Shown: piece after piece, positions 11,849-23,330 of the stretch
How the letters are laid out: every line of letters begins with the position of its first letter
Position numbering within the stretch: the first letter of the stretch is position 1
Source: Saussurea involucrata
Lineage: Eukaryota; Streptophyta; Magnoliopsida; Asterales; Asteraceae
Assembly (NCBI GenBank): GCA_033807775.1
Contig: CM066317.1
Span: 16,689,370-16,753,369, forward strand
Reading direction: 5' to 3'
DNA length: 64,000 nt
The notes under the pieces: model-generated
The model's database searches: none
The model's input: only the letters and a program-made list of their open reading frames with translations
What the model was told of the DNA's origin: nothing
Program-made: the position numbers and the translations under genes

Positions 11849-13294
11849 TCAGAAGTTAACATGTCCTAGACGGGAATGCCATAGGGAAGAAGAGTCAAGC
11901 ATGTACATAGAAGCAGTGCTAGAGCCTGCGGTTTTATTTCTATTTACAACATTTACAGTATTTACATCATCATTGTTCATCACACTAAGTTTGAAGAGCC
12001 CCTCATTAAGGTAGCCCTTGCCAACATACATCCCACCCTTAGTAATCACAAATTTATCAGATTCAAACACCATCTTGAATACTTTGTTACTATGTGTGGG
12101 TCCAGAAATCAAGTTCTTTGTAATAGCCGGTACATGCAAGACATTGGTGAGCACAAGTTCCTTCCCCGATGTAAGCTTGAGATTCACCTTCCCCTTCCCT
12201 TCAACTTTCGCGGTCGTGGCATTACCCATATACATGGGTTCTTCATCATCAACTTTTTGGTATGTGGCAAACATGTTCTTGGAGTTACAAATATGTTTGG
12301 TGGCACCGGTATCAACCCACCAATCGGTCACATTTGTAACCATAAAAGCCTCAATTACTCCAACGAATTGATTTGGAGCATTGACCACGTTGGCTTGATG
12401 GGGGTTTCCACCGGCACCTCCTCCTCCGGGACCACCATGGTCTCTTCTATGGCGGCAATCCTTCGGTCGATGCCCCGGCTTTCCGCATACCCAACAACTC
12501 ATCACACGCTTTTTGAAAGGCCTTCGTTGTACGGATAGTGGGTTTGAAGCATTGAGATGATGCTTGAAACCCGTCGCCTTTCCCTTTCCTTTTTGGAACT
12601 TTGAATTTGATGAGTTTTCGGTAACCATGTTTGCATTTGGTTCCAACGAGATTGCATCCGCCTTCTCGTTCATCCGGTTGTCCTCCTCCACTCGCAATTT
12701 GAGTATCAATTGCTCAAAACTCATATCCTCGGACAAATGTTTAAGATAGAGTTTAAATTTTTTCCAGGATGGAGGCAACTTATCAATTATTGAACCAATA
12801 ACAAAGTTAGAGTTGATGCCCATACCTTCGACTTCCAATTCATGGACCAAGATTTGCATTTCTTCTACTTGTTTCACGACCGGTTTGGAATCCGTCATCT
12901 TAAAGTTCAGGAATTTGCCCACGATAAATCGTTTGGAACAAGCTACTTCCGTCTTGTACTTTGATTCCAACGACTCCCAAATTTCTCTTGCCGTGTTGAA
13001 GGATGAATAAATGTCATAAAGACCATCATCCAAACCATTAAGGATAAAATTTCGGCAATTGTATTCGTTTGCGTTCCAAATATCCAAGGATCGTTGGAAC
13101 ATAGCCAATTCAATTTGGGATGGGGCGTTTTCTCCCTCTCCAACCGGTGGTGTCGGTGCTTGATCGGTAAGCACGTTAGACACTTTCAACGTCGTCAAGT
13201 AGAAGAGCATCCTTTGTTGCCATCTTCTAAAATCGGAACCCTTAAATTTTTTGGGTTTCTCCACATTCGATTTCAACAAGGAAGAGTTTTCCAT
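11849..13294 (-). pseudogene. gag: Copia-1 Gag - protease
   Basis: A frame of about 481 codons from an ATG at 13294 to a TGA at 11849-11851. The N-terminal half is copia Gag (DFRRWQQRMLFYLTTL, then LDDGLYDIYSSF and WESLESKYKTE). A CCHC zinc knuckle follows, with C-X2-C-X4-H-X4-C spacing (CWVCGKPGHRPKDC), and then a glycine-rich linker. The aspartic protease is WWVDTGATKHIC with the catalytic DTG, and the frame ends in the GAG-pre-integrase motif LWHSRLGHVNF. The TGA lies inside this otherwise continuous polyprotein frame and the next codons continue the conserved sequence, so it looks like a point nonsense mutation. The start is 26 nt inside the 5' LTR, an unusually short leader. Confidence 0.93.
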
Positions 13295-13319
13295 CGTCAA
13301 CGAAATTTATGTCTAAGAT

Positions 13320-13930
13320 TGTTAGAACTTATATACACGAATTGAAATTCATAACACACAATATTGAATCAGATGGAAAACTGAATTTATTTATATATAT
13401 ATGTATATACGAAATTTACATATAAACGAAAATACATAAACAAAGTTTCAAGGAGAAAAAGACTAACTCGAGTTTCTTGATCACAAATTTGAAGAAGAAC
13501 GTTTGTTGGATTGAGGCATGCAAAGCAGTGTCCTTAGACAGAAATTCGCCCCTCATACCGTATCGATTGGACGTCTATCTAGAGGATACAACAACCCGTT
13601 CAAGAATCGAACTCTCGAACCTGACGAATCAAACTATGTTTCCTTCTTGAAGAACAATGAAGAACTTTGAGAGAATTTGAGAGAGTATGCGTTTGTGTAT
13701 TGTAATCTGTTACATATGCTTCCTATTTATAGAAGATCAACCGGTGCCAATGAAAAGTCACACCTTTTCATGAAAAGGTGGCGGTTGGTGGCGGTTGGTG
13801 TGAATGAAAAGTCACACCTTTTCATGAAAAGTCACACCTTTTCATGAAAAGTCACACATTTTCATATAAAAGGTCACACCTTTTCATATGAAAAGTCACA
13901 TCTTTTCATATGTAACAGATTATCCCAACA
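13320..13930 (-). repeat. Copia-1 5' LTR
   Basis: Direct repeat of 124-738. TATA motif at 13723-13731 and repeat array at 13750-13911. It is followed on the right by the ACTAC duplication. Confidence 0.95.
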
Positions 13931-13935
13931 ACTAC

Positions 13936-14315
13936 TACTAACTTTGTTGATTAAAATTTGAATTTCTAAAGATTGAGTTTTTCAGAGACATGGTAATTTT
14001 TATATTGGATAAAAGGTATAGGGTTTCGTGATATATGGGTTTCTGAGAGGTCGAAAGTGCACATTCCAAAAAACTTGAACGGTTCGTTCGTTTATTAAAT
14101 AAACAAGCTTTCCACCAAACGGTTCGAATCAACCGAAAAATCTTAAAAAGTATCATCTAAAGGCCGAATTCGGCTAAAAAAACATCCAGCGGCTTTGCAG
14201 ACACTTATATTTGCACCCGCTAGACAAAAATCTTGAATTTGCCACTAGACCAGTGACAAACGAAGAATATCGGATGAATGAGTTTGAAACCACTAATGAC
14301 TAAACAACATACCCA
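13936..14315. other. Unassigned sequence between Copia-1 and the duplicated block
   Basis: Continuation of the 1-118 flank. A 72-residue minus ORF (13938-14156) has no recognisable domain. I see no RNA gene or repeat here. Confidence 0.45.
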
Positions 14316-14822
14316 ATAGAAAATTATATGAAACAGACTTTTACCTTACGTGTCACTATTGTATGACTAGGGATGGTAAAAGAAAAAAAGAGTAAATTGC
14401 ATTTTTGGTCCTTGTGGTTATCATTTTTTATCATGTGTGGTCTCTTTTTTTAAATAATTATAATTTTGGTCTTTTGTTTCAATTTTTGGTCCCTCTAACT
14501 AACTATAGTTAAAAATGTTAGTTAACTCTTTTTTGTCTTTTTACCTTTTTTTATTGGATCAATAGTAATTACAAGAGTAAACTACAAAAAATGGTCCATG
14601 AGGTTTAATGTTTGTAACACATTTGGTCCCTACAATTTAAAAATTACACTTTAGCCACTACAATATGCTATTTGGTCCGAATTTGGTCCCTCGTCGTTGA
14701 CTTCGTTATTAAACGCAGTTAAGTAAGGGGGTATTTTCGTCTTTTCCTATTACAAGGACAAGTTGCACACTTTTGTTTAAATTTAAGGGACCAAACTGTA
14801 ATTTACTCTAACTTATAGTAAT

Positions 14823-14860
<38 letters not shown>

Positions 14861-15276
14861 GTATATGTATATGTAATATATACATATGCTCAGCTTCTGC
14901 AAGCTTCAATGGAAACTGAAGATGAAGATGCAAACATATACATTACACACTACTCATACATACAACAGTATCAATGGGAACATGGGTCACGAAAAGAAAG
15001 GAAGGACTAGAGGTTGTGGGTCTGTGGGTCACGGTGGCCGGTGGGGGTGGTGGGACGGTCATCTCCGACGACCTTACCTGCTCCGGTCACCATCTCCGGC
15101 GACATCGTATGCTCCGGTCACCATCTCTGTTCGATACAAAATGTGGATTATGATTGTGTTTATAACAATAATGTCTGAAATTACAATTATTAGCTTGTTT
15201 GAGAGCAGGTAGAGCATTGAAGAGTGCATTACTAAATAAAGGAGGTCTTTTGAGAGTGCTTGAAAGCAGTGTCAGG

Positions 15277-15727
15277 TACGGATGAGCTTTGAGTACCATT
15301 TTCCCGAACCGAACCGGTACCATACCGAACCCGAACCGGTACTATGTAATCGGTCCGGTTTTCGGTTCCAAGTATTCGACAAAATCGGGATTCGGTATTC
15401 AGTACCTAGATTTTCCCGAAAAATCCCGAAACGGAACCGAAATATTAATAGACAATGTTTTTTGAAATTTCTTAAGTATGCATATCATCTATTAATAGAC
15501 AGTAATAGACAATGTTTTTTTGTTTTACAATTGGTTTTTATATTCATTTGACACATTTTCATATTTTCGGTCCTAAGTGGTCCTAGTACCGAATTTCCCG
15601 TCCCGAGACCGAAACCGAACCGGTACATACGGTTCGGTTTTCGGTCCTAATTTTTAGTCCCAAAAAAATTCGGTACCAACCAGTTCGGTTCCGGTTCGGT
15701 ACCGGTCCGATACCGATCTCATCCCTA
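15277..15727. mobile_element. hAT-type MITE rich in GGTACCGG motifs, copy A
   Basis: 451 bp with imperfect termini TACGGATGAG and CTCATCCCTA, and an 8-bp duplication GTGTCAGG at 15269-15276 and 15728-15735. The interior is full of GGTAC/CGGTT motifs in inverted order. No coding capacity. Confidence 0.85.
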
Positions 15728-15735
15728 GTGTCAGG

Positions 15736-16200
15736 AACTAAGTGTTTAGTAATCCAGATAATAATTTTCCAAAATGGGTTAAAAGCCAAAAATAGGTTAA
15801 AAAGCAGAAGTGCACCATGATGTTTGTTTGCTTAATGAGTACCATTCTCATAAAGTTACAGTGGCCATTAAGACTTCTGTGATTTTGTCAATATGTTGAA
15901 ATGGGTTTGTTGTTGATAGTATGATTGACAGACTAAAGAACTTCTAACAACAGACTTGGAGGACGATGGAGAAAGAGGAGGTGGGGGAGGAAACCAGTTT
16001 GTAGGCAATTCTTCATGGGTTTGTTTTTTCATGGGGGTAATTGTGTGTGCAATGTGTGTGTGTTTCAGGTTGGAACGGGAAGGAGGGTGTCGGAGATGAC
16101 ATGGGGGTCGCCGGAGGGGGTGTCGAAGATGTACATCGACGGTGGAGAGGGCCGACGAAGGTGGTTCATGGGGGAGTCGCTTGCATCATTGTTAATATAT
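15736..16200 (+). other. Gene-like fragment inside the inner Mutator-like element
   Basis: Sequence with higher GC than the surroundings. A TTTCAG at 16063-16068 is followed by an open GC-rich stretch containing GTGRRVSEMTWGSPEGVSK. With the part at 15150-15268 it resembles a captured intron-exon fragment of a host gene. I do not recognise the protein, and both copies of the block carry it. It could equally be ordinary element filler. Confidence 0.4.
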
Positions 16201-16214
16201 ATATGTATATGTAT

Positions 16215-16587
16215 CAAGGTTCTAAATAACGTGAGGCGTGACGTGGCGGCGAGGCCAAGCCTTAAGCCTTAGGAGCCACGGCGAGGCCACGACGTTTATC
16301 AAGACGTGACTTATGGCGGCAAATTTTTATATCATATATAAAATTATATATAAAAACATATTTTTTGTACTATCACTCGATAATTCAATGATAATAAACA
16401 AGTTAAATTACGTTATATATTCAAAATTAGGATTAAGACGTTAAAAATGTAAAGAAAAAACAAATATTGCATCATAAAAGACCGCACATTGGGTCATTGT
16501 GTGCCACAGACATAACCTGGCGTGAGGCACAAGCCTTAAGCCACGACGCGCCATGACGGCTTTTGCGATGAGCCTTTTAGAACAGTG
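16215..16587. mobile_element. hAT-type MITE, copy A
   Basis: 373 bp with termini CAAGGTTCTAAA and TTTTAGAACAGTG and an 8-bp duplication ATATGTAT at 16207-16214 and 16588-16595. Subterminal GGCGTGACGTGGCGGC-type sequence is repeated in inverse at the other end. Non-coding. Confidence 0.82.
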
Positions 16588-16860
16588 ATATGTATATGTA
16601 TATATATGTAAAATATAATATAATATATAAAGTATAAAATATAAAATATTTTATTTTAATAGAAAAAGACAAAAAAATACAAAAAAGACTAAAGTACCCC
16701 TCACTTAACTGAGTTTTATAACGAAGTTAACAACGAGGGACCAAATCCGGACCAAATAGCATATTGTAGTGGCTAAAATGTAATTTTTAAATTGTAGGGA
16801 CCAAATGTGTTACAAACACTAAACCTCAATGACCGCTTTTGTAGTTTACTCTAATTACAA

Positions 16861-17423
16861 TATTAGTTCCTATAGTTTTGTCTTTTTCCATTTTCTTTGT
16901 TTTCTATCATTTTATTTTTCATTTTATATCATTTATTATATTAATTAATTAATAATAATTCTAACAAAAAAGATATTACAATACGTATCGTATTTTGTAG
17001 ATTACACTTTTAAAAAAGTTTTGTCGGTACCTTTAAATAAGTCAACTACTGAATACTCTTAAATTGTTACGCTATTTATTTGATATATATTTCTAAATCC
17101 GACTACACTAATCCAAAAAACTATTTTTATTTTATTTTAAGTGGGTTCGAAAAATATGTCTTTTTTATTTATGTAAGATGTATGTCTATTAATAAAGAAT
17201 GTATCATTTCAGATATTTCATTAAATTAAATGTTTTTAAATGTGTTTCAAATAAAAAAAATTATGATATAACTATTAATTTTTTTCAAAATATCAACTTG
17301 AATTTAGCATAATGAAAAATAAATAACCAATTAACAATCACACATTTCTTTGCTTTTAAATGTTACTAAATGTATCGTAATGTTACTAAAAATGTTCATT
17401 TGCATTTCTTTGCTTTTAAAAAA
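16861..17423. other. Outer element left-arm TIR remainder
   Basis: AT-rich sequence. The first 130 bp are inverted-repeat partner to 21540-21650. The rest carries no ORF. The string CATTTCTTTGCTTTTAAA occurs twice (about 17344 and 17404). Confidence 0.55.
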
Positions 17424-17429
17424 CTCCTT

Positions 17430-20400
17430 GATTTCAAATATATCCCGATGGGAGGGCAAAAGTACATGCGGGTAAGTGAAGATGGTAGTAAATTCAGCAA
17501 ACTGGGCAGATTTCTCGTTTCTTCTAGTTTCGGAGAGCCTTGGAAATGTTTGGGGGTAAAGGCTCTTGATAGGAAGTGGTCGGATCACTTCCCGATTCTT
17601 CTTTCCGAAAAAGGGTAGATTTTGGACCGAAACCTTTTAAACTTTTTGACACTTGGCTTGAGGAGGATGGGATCGATAACGTGATAAGAGAGGTGTGGAA
17701 CAAGGAAGTGACCTCGAAAAAGGCTGACTGTATTTTTTGCGACAAACTCAAAAACGTTAAGGAAGAGTTGAAAAGAAGATCCAAAGAGAGATTTAGTTCG
17801 TTGGAAAAAAGTCTAATTGAAAGTAAGGAAGAAGCAAAAAAGCTTGAGGAGATAGCCGCATCAAGGAACCTTGACGATGTAGAAAGGATTCGGTGGTTAG
17901 ACTCCCGTAAAAGATGGCTAGAAGCGGAGAAAAAAAAAGGTGAGATGGAAAAGGAAAAAGCAAAGTTAAAATGGAACGAGGGAGGGGATGAAAATTCAAA
18001 ACTATTCCATGCGATCATTAAAAGAAGGGAACGGAAAAACGAACTTTGGGGAATGTATATCGATTCGGTGTGGAACGAAGATCCAGAAGACATAAAAAAG
18101 TTCGTGTTTGATTTTTTTAAAATCCAAGTTTGCATCTTCAAAACAAGACGGCCCGTCCTTGTGTAGCAATTTCATTAAGAGATTGTCAAAGGCAGACGCG
18201 GAGTTGCTGGAACGACCATTTTTGGAAGACCAGGTTTGGGAAGCGGTAAGAAGTTGTGGTGCTAATAAAACACCGGGTCCAGATGGTGTCACGTTTACGT
18301 TTGTAAAGAAATTTTGGTGAATTGTTAAAGCGGATTTGATGAAAGCATTGGAGCGCTTTTGGGAAACAAAGGAAATTAGTGGGGGATGTAATGCGGCCTT
18401 CTTGACCCTTTTACCGAAGAATTCGAATCCGATGACTCTTAGTAAATAGCGCCCAATTAGCCTCATAGAAGTTTATTATAAAATTATTTCCAAAGTATTG
18501 GCGGAAAGAGTGAAGACGGTGGCGGGGAAGATTGTTAGTGAAACCCAAACAACTTTCTTAAAAGGTCGAAAAAATTTAGATGGGGTCCTTATTGCGAATG
18601 AGACGGTGAAATGTTAGAAGAAATCAAGGAAGAGGGGATTTGTCTTTAAAGTGGACTTTGAGAAATCTTATGACAGCGTGGATTGTGACTTTTTGCTAAA
18701 ATTGATGACGTCCATGGGTTTCGGTTCGCGATGGTGTGCTTGGATAAAAGCATGTCTTTCATCTTTTTCGAATTCGGTATTGGTAAACGGATCGCCTATA
18801 AAGGAGTTCACGATGGAAAAAGGCCTAAGGCAGGGTGACCCGATGGCACCGTTTTTATTCCTCATTGTGGCGGAAAGTCTCCACATTTTTAATGTTGGAG
18901 GCGATGAACAGTGGACTTTTTGAAGGTGTCAAAGTTGGTGCCGAGGAGGTGGAGGTGTCCCATTTGCAATACGCCGATGACGTCATTTTCTTGGGTAAGT
19001 GGAACCTCTTGAACCTAAAAACCCTTTTGAAAATTTTAAAGTGTTGTTGGGTTTAAAAATAAATGTGGGAAAAAGTAAATTGTATGGCATTGGTGTAAAT
19101 GAGGATGAGTTAGTTTCGTGGGCGAGTGGTTTGGGGTGTGGTAGCGGGTCCCTACCTTTCCTATATCTCGGCCTTCCGGTGGGAGCAATGTTGAGGAAAA
19201 AAGAGAGTTGGAAGCCAATTGTGTAAAAAATGAAAAATAAACTTTCTTTGTGGAAATCGAGGCTAATTTCGATTGATGGTAGGCTAACGTTAATTAAAGC
19301 GGTACTCGGTAGTCTCCCCTTATTCTATTTTACATTATTCTGTGTCCCGAAAGGAGTACTACAAGAGCTTGAAAGAGTGAGAAGCGGGTTTTTCTTAGGG
19401 AGGGGGCAAAGGACCAATTGAGAGAAAAGGCGTGGCGTGGGTAAAGTGGGAGAGGGAGCTTAAAGACTTTGACAAGGGTGGATTAAATGTTGGTAGTCTT
19501 CAAGAGAGCAATTGGGGTCTTTTGGGGAAACGGTGGTGGAGATTCTCTTGTGAGAGCGAAGCTTTTTGGGTTAGAATTATTAAGAGCATTTATGGGAAGG
19601 AAGGGGGGTTGAAAGGTAATAACAAAAGGAGAAGTGGTAACTTGGTGTGGTCGAACATCATTAAGATAGGGATGGAGCTAGAGAACTTGGGGATCAATTT
19701 TTCAACATCTTTCGGTAAAAAAATCGGGGAAGGTAACACGACACGACTGTGGATTGATAAATAGGCAGGAAACGTGGTATTGGGGGAGAGGTTTACTAGA
19801 CTTTTCAATCTAGAAACTAATAAGGAGGTCAACATTATGGAGAGAGGAAGTTGGAGGGATGAGGCTTGGAGTTGAGATTGGGGTTGGAGACGAGAACCAA
19901 GTGGGAGGGAATTAGGAGAACTTGAAGAACTCCAAACTTTTCTTCAAGGAAGATCTCCTATTAAAGAAAAGAAGGATCGAGCTTTTCGGTGGCTTCACGA
20001 GGACGGCGAGTTTTCAACTCAAAATTTAAAGAAACTCATAAAGCCAAGAGATCAACATGGGGGGACGTAGTGGAAGAGACGAGATGGTCAAGCTCTGCTT
20101 AGTTCCTAAGAAAATAAGCATCTTTGTATGGAGAGCTTGTTTAGGAAGATTACCGTGCCGAGGGGTTCTTGATAGGATGGGCTTGGATCTCCACACAACA
20201 CTTTGTCCTAGGTGTGGAGAAGAGGTGGAAACGGTTGACCACACCTTAGTAAAGTGCAACGATGTCAATCTCGTGTGGAATGAAATGTTCAAATGGTGGA
20301 AGCTTAAGAGAAGTGATTTTGGCTTGGTGAATGAGATCGTGGATCAAGACCAGCAAACGGGGGGTAGTACAATACTAGAAGAGGTCTGGACAATGGTGTT

Positions 20401-20587
20401 TTGGTCGGTCCTATATCAAATTTGGAATCATCGAAACCAAATCGTATTTAAGGATGATAAACGTAAATTAAGCTCTATGGTGCTTGATCTGCAGAGGCGT
20501 TGTTTTGAGTGGATAAAAGGTAAGTTACAGGGCAGAAATCTGGACTGGAATAACTGGATTTCGAGCCCGGAGCTAGCACTGCGCTGA
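17430..20587 (+). pseudogene. LINE ORF2 remnant (endonuclease end, RT, zf-RVT), copy A
   Basis: Fragments in several frames spell a plant L1 ORF2. They are the endonuclease tail (SKLGRFLVSS, then WSDHFPILL), RT with NKTPGPDGVTFTFVKKFW, VDFEKSYDSVD, KGLRQGDPMAPFLFLIVAE and the catalytic YADD at 18970-18981. Next come the LSLWKSRLISIDGRLTLIK thumb region and a 20057-20587 frame with the zf-RVT type domain (FVWRACLGRLPCRGVLDRMG, CPRCGEEVETVDH). Stops and frameshifts occur, for example TGA after the KKFW motif, TAG at 18616 and TGA in the linker near 19873. The same lesions are in copy B, so decay preceded the duplication. Confidence 0.88.
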
Positions 20588-20927
20588 TACGGTCGGGTCT
20601 GGAGCAGGCCGGCGTTGGCGCAGCTGTGCAGGGGCTGTGCAGGGGGTATAAACAGATGGAGCCTATTGTTTTTGAGTTGGTACCTGTGTTTGGAGGTCGC
20701 TTTCGATGCCGTTCGTGGTGTTTTCGGCTACTGCTCATGTCAAGAGTTGTTTGAGAGCTATTTGGGCTGGTTGGGTGCTGTCTGGTAGTGTGCTTATTCA
20801 CTACAGACAGTGCTGAATAAACCATTGTGTCTTTGGTGCTGTTTGGAATGGTTTGGCTTATATTTTTTCTTTTGTGAGTTGGTAGCTTTGTTTTGGTCTG
20901 TTTGTTGGGGTGCATGTGGTGTTAGCT

Positions 20928-21235
20928 TAGGGGTTGTTTGGTTGGTTTTCCATTAAGTCCTGTACGAATAAAGTTGTCTGTGTGGATTAATCTGTCTGTA
21001 TAGGTTGGAAAGGTTTTTGTTTGGGAGGGTGTTTTCATATATGTAAGGACCATGTTTTTTAATTGAGAGACTGGTTTGGACAAAACTTGGCTTTCTGCAT
21101 AAAGCTCCCTCCTAAAAGCTTAATAAATAAGTCACTTTCTATATCATTAAGCCACTACCAAATAGTCATGTATAGCTGACCGGATAAGCTATGTATCCCA
21201 TTAAGTTCATTAAGCTGCTAACAAACAGGACCTTA
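20928..21235. mobile_element. Possible hAT-like MITE in the LINE 3' region
   Basis: Ends TAGGGGTTGTTTG and CAAACAGGACCTTA look like the inverted termini of common plant hAT MITEs, and the interior has AAGCTTAATAAATAAG-type strings typical of that group. No clean 8-bp duplication was found, so it may only be LINE 3' UTR. Confidence 0.33.
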
Positions 21236-21864
21236 GTGTTGTTTGGTTGTGGTTGGTTTTGTATATATACATATTTGTATACTTGTTGAATAAAGTTTGC
21301 ATGCCTTTAAAAAAATAGTTTAATTATTGAACAGTGTTATAATTTAATATAGTTTAGTATTAGACTTCTTTTGAAATTATTAAAATAGAAAATGATTTTT
21401 TAGATTAATGTAGATGGATATGCAAATATATATATCGGATAAATTGTATAGTTTTTTAATAGTAAAAAATTAACTCATTTTAAAGGTATCAGTAATTTTT
21501 TAAATTGTTTAAAAAATAAAATATGTATTTTTAACGTATTTTTTGTTAAAATTATTATTAACTAATTAATATAATAAATGGTATAACATGAAAGATGAAA
21601 AATAACAATAAAATGATAGAAAACACAACAATGAAAAAAGACAAACCACATGGACTAAAACTGTAATTACAATATGATCTAATAAAACAAAAAGGGGGAA
21701 GACCGAATTAGTTAACATTTTTAACTATAGTTAATTAGAGGGACCAAAAGTGAAATAAAATGGCAACCATAATGACTAAAATTGTAATTAGTTTAATTGA
21801 GGGACCAAACTTGATAGTAAGTGACAACCACAAGAACCAAAAATGTAATTTACTCAAGAAAAAA

Positions 21865-22315
<451 letters not shown>

Positions 22316-22318
22316 CGA

Positions 22319-22672
22319 TAATCAAATGAGAACCACAACTATGTTGCAAACCCGTGAAAACGATATAAAACTATTTTTATATGATTTTTTTTTCCATCAA
22401 AACCTATAATTTAAAATATTGTTTCACATGTGTTTTTGTTCACCTTGTGAAAAGATTACATGTGAAATTTCTTTTTGATTCACCTAGTGAAATGAAAATT
22501 ACACGTAAAAAATATTCACGTGGTTAAACAAATCCATTTGAAACTATCATATTATGAAACAAATATATGTGAAGCAAAATATCTTAAATCCTAGCATTTG
22601 ATGAAAAAAATATTTTTATATCGGTTCTCACGGGTTTGTAACATATTTGTGGTTCTCATTTGATTTAACCCT

Positions 22673-22673
<1 letters not shown>
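22319..22673. mobile_element. TIR element (MITE), AATGAGAACC family
   Basis: About 60-bp inverted ends: ATCAAATGAGAACCACAA at the left and its inverse ending TGATTTAACCCTT at the right. The ends also share CAAACCCGTGA. Non-coding. It sits between a GT tract and a TA tract, so a TSD cannot be read. Confidence 0.78.
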
Positions 22674-22708
<35 letters not shown>

Positions 22709-22916
22709 CAAGTTCAGGGGAAAACCTCAAATAAACGGAAAACTAAGGAACACCCTTATAAACATTGATTCAACATAATCCAAAGGATATTAAAAATCAG
22801 CAATTAAACTAATTATAATTAATGAAAAGGGTATTAAGGTAATTTGAGTACTATATCAGATATGAAAAATACAAAAAAGCCACAAATCGTTTCCCTATAA
22901 TTATGGAGATCACAGT

Positions 22917-23110
22917 TTTCCGGCGAGCACTTGCCGATTCCGGCGAGTTGACGGTTTTCCGACGAGCACTTGCAGATTCCGGCGAGTTGACGGTTTTCCG
23001 GCGAGCACTTGCAGATTCCGGCGAGTTGACGATTCTCCGGCGAGTTGGCGGTTTTCCGGCGAGCACTTGCAGATTCCGGCCAGTTGACGGTTCTCCGGCG
23101 AAAACTTGCA
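22917..23110. repeat. Minisatellite with TTCCGGCGAG units
   Basis: Four to five imperfect units of about 38 bp (CCGGCGAGCACTTGCAGATT plus CCGGCGAGTTGACGGTTTT). Open frames on both strands here are a by-product of the repeat. Confidence 0.85.
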
Positions 23111-23330
23111 GATTTCGGCAAAAACTTGTAGATATGCACTTGTGCATATTATGCACAGATCTGGATTTTGTTAATAGAGACACTGAAAATCCATGAAGAT
23201 AAAGGTCTTGTGACACAAATCCAGAACCTGCAGAAATAAATTAAATAAAAATAAAAAATCATCACAAATATTTTAAATAAATACTCAATTACATATCTGA
23301 CACAAATCTTATGATCCAACACACCACAAA

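Larger units (their letters stand above)
124..13930 (-). mobile_element. Copia-1, Ty1/copia LTR retrotransposon split by Gypsy-1
   Basis: Two LTRs of about 612 bp in direct orientation with TG..CA ends are flanked by a 5-bp duplication ACTAC at 119-123 and 13931-13935. The coding strand is minus, so the 5' LTR is on the right. Order is gag-protease, integrase, reverse transcriptase, RNase H, which is the copia order. Without the 7.9-kb Gypsy-1 insertion the element would be about 5.9 kb. The frame is open apart from one stop between protease and integrase. The LTRs differ by roughly 15 positions plus a TA-repeat length change, so this insertion is older than Gypsy-1. No primer-binding site complementary to initiator tRNA-Met is visible after the 5' LTR. 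Confidence 0.95.
14575..16851. mobile_element. Inner Mutator-like element, copy A, non-autonomous
   Basis: Inverted termini GAGTAAACTACAAAA (14575) and the complement ending at 16851 extend over about 200 bp. A perfect 9-bp duplication TAATTACAA lies at 14566-14574 and 16852-16860, diagnostic of Mutator-like insertion. It contains no transposase. It carries a TA/GTATAT microsatellite, gene-like sequence and two hAT MITEs, so it is a candidate gene-capturing (Pack-MULE-like) element. Confidence 0.88.
17424..21315 (+). mobile_element. 5'-truncated L1-type LINE, copy A
   Basis: Starts within the end of the endonuclease domain, runs through RT and a C-terminal zinc-binding domain, and ends in a 3' UTR with GAATAAAG followed by a short A-run at 21309-21315. 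The 5' truncation and A-tail fit target-primed reverse transcription. I could not find an unambiguous target-site duplication. Confidence 0.75.
14316..21708. repeat. Duplicated block, copy A
   Basis: Nearly identical (about 1-2% difference by eye) to 33008-40219 plus 52246-52435. The match starts about 70 bp outside the outer TIR, at the string ATAGAAAATTATATG. It includes the outer and inner Mutator-like elements, both hAT MITEs and the LINE at identical positions. Shared flank argues for segmental duplication, not two independent insertions. Confidence 0.88.
14389..21855. mobile_element. Outer Mutator-like TIR element, copy A
   Basis: Termini are GAGTAAATTGCATTTTTGG at 14390 and its inverted partner ending at 21855. 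The inverted similarity runs for some 400 bp on each side once the inner insertion is skipped. An A-rich 9-bp string, AAGAAAAAA, flanks both ends (14380-14388 and 21856-21864). That fits a Mutator-type TSD, though it is low complexity. No transposase was recognised; the cargo is LINE ORF2 sequence and nested MITEs. Confidence 0.72.

Noticed and set aside
13938..14156. Possible small host gene
   Set aside because: 72 codons without domain, start context or exon signals.
17524..18141. 205-codon minus-strand ORF
   Set aside because: Antisense shadow of the LINE ORF2 linker; low-complexity Ser/Phe, and the plus strand carries the family motifs.
22834..23216. Overlapping ORFs of about 100-120 codons on both strands
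   Set aside because: Translations of the TTCCGGCGAG minisatellite; repetitive in every frame.
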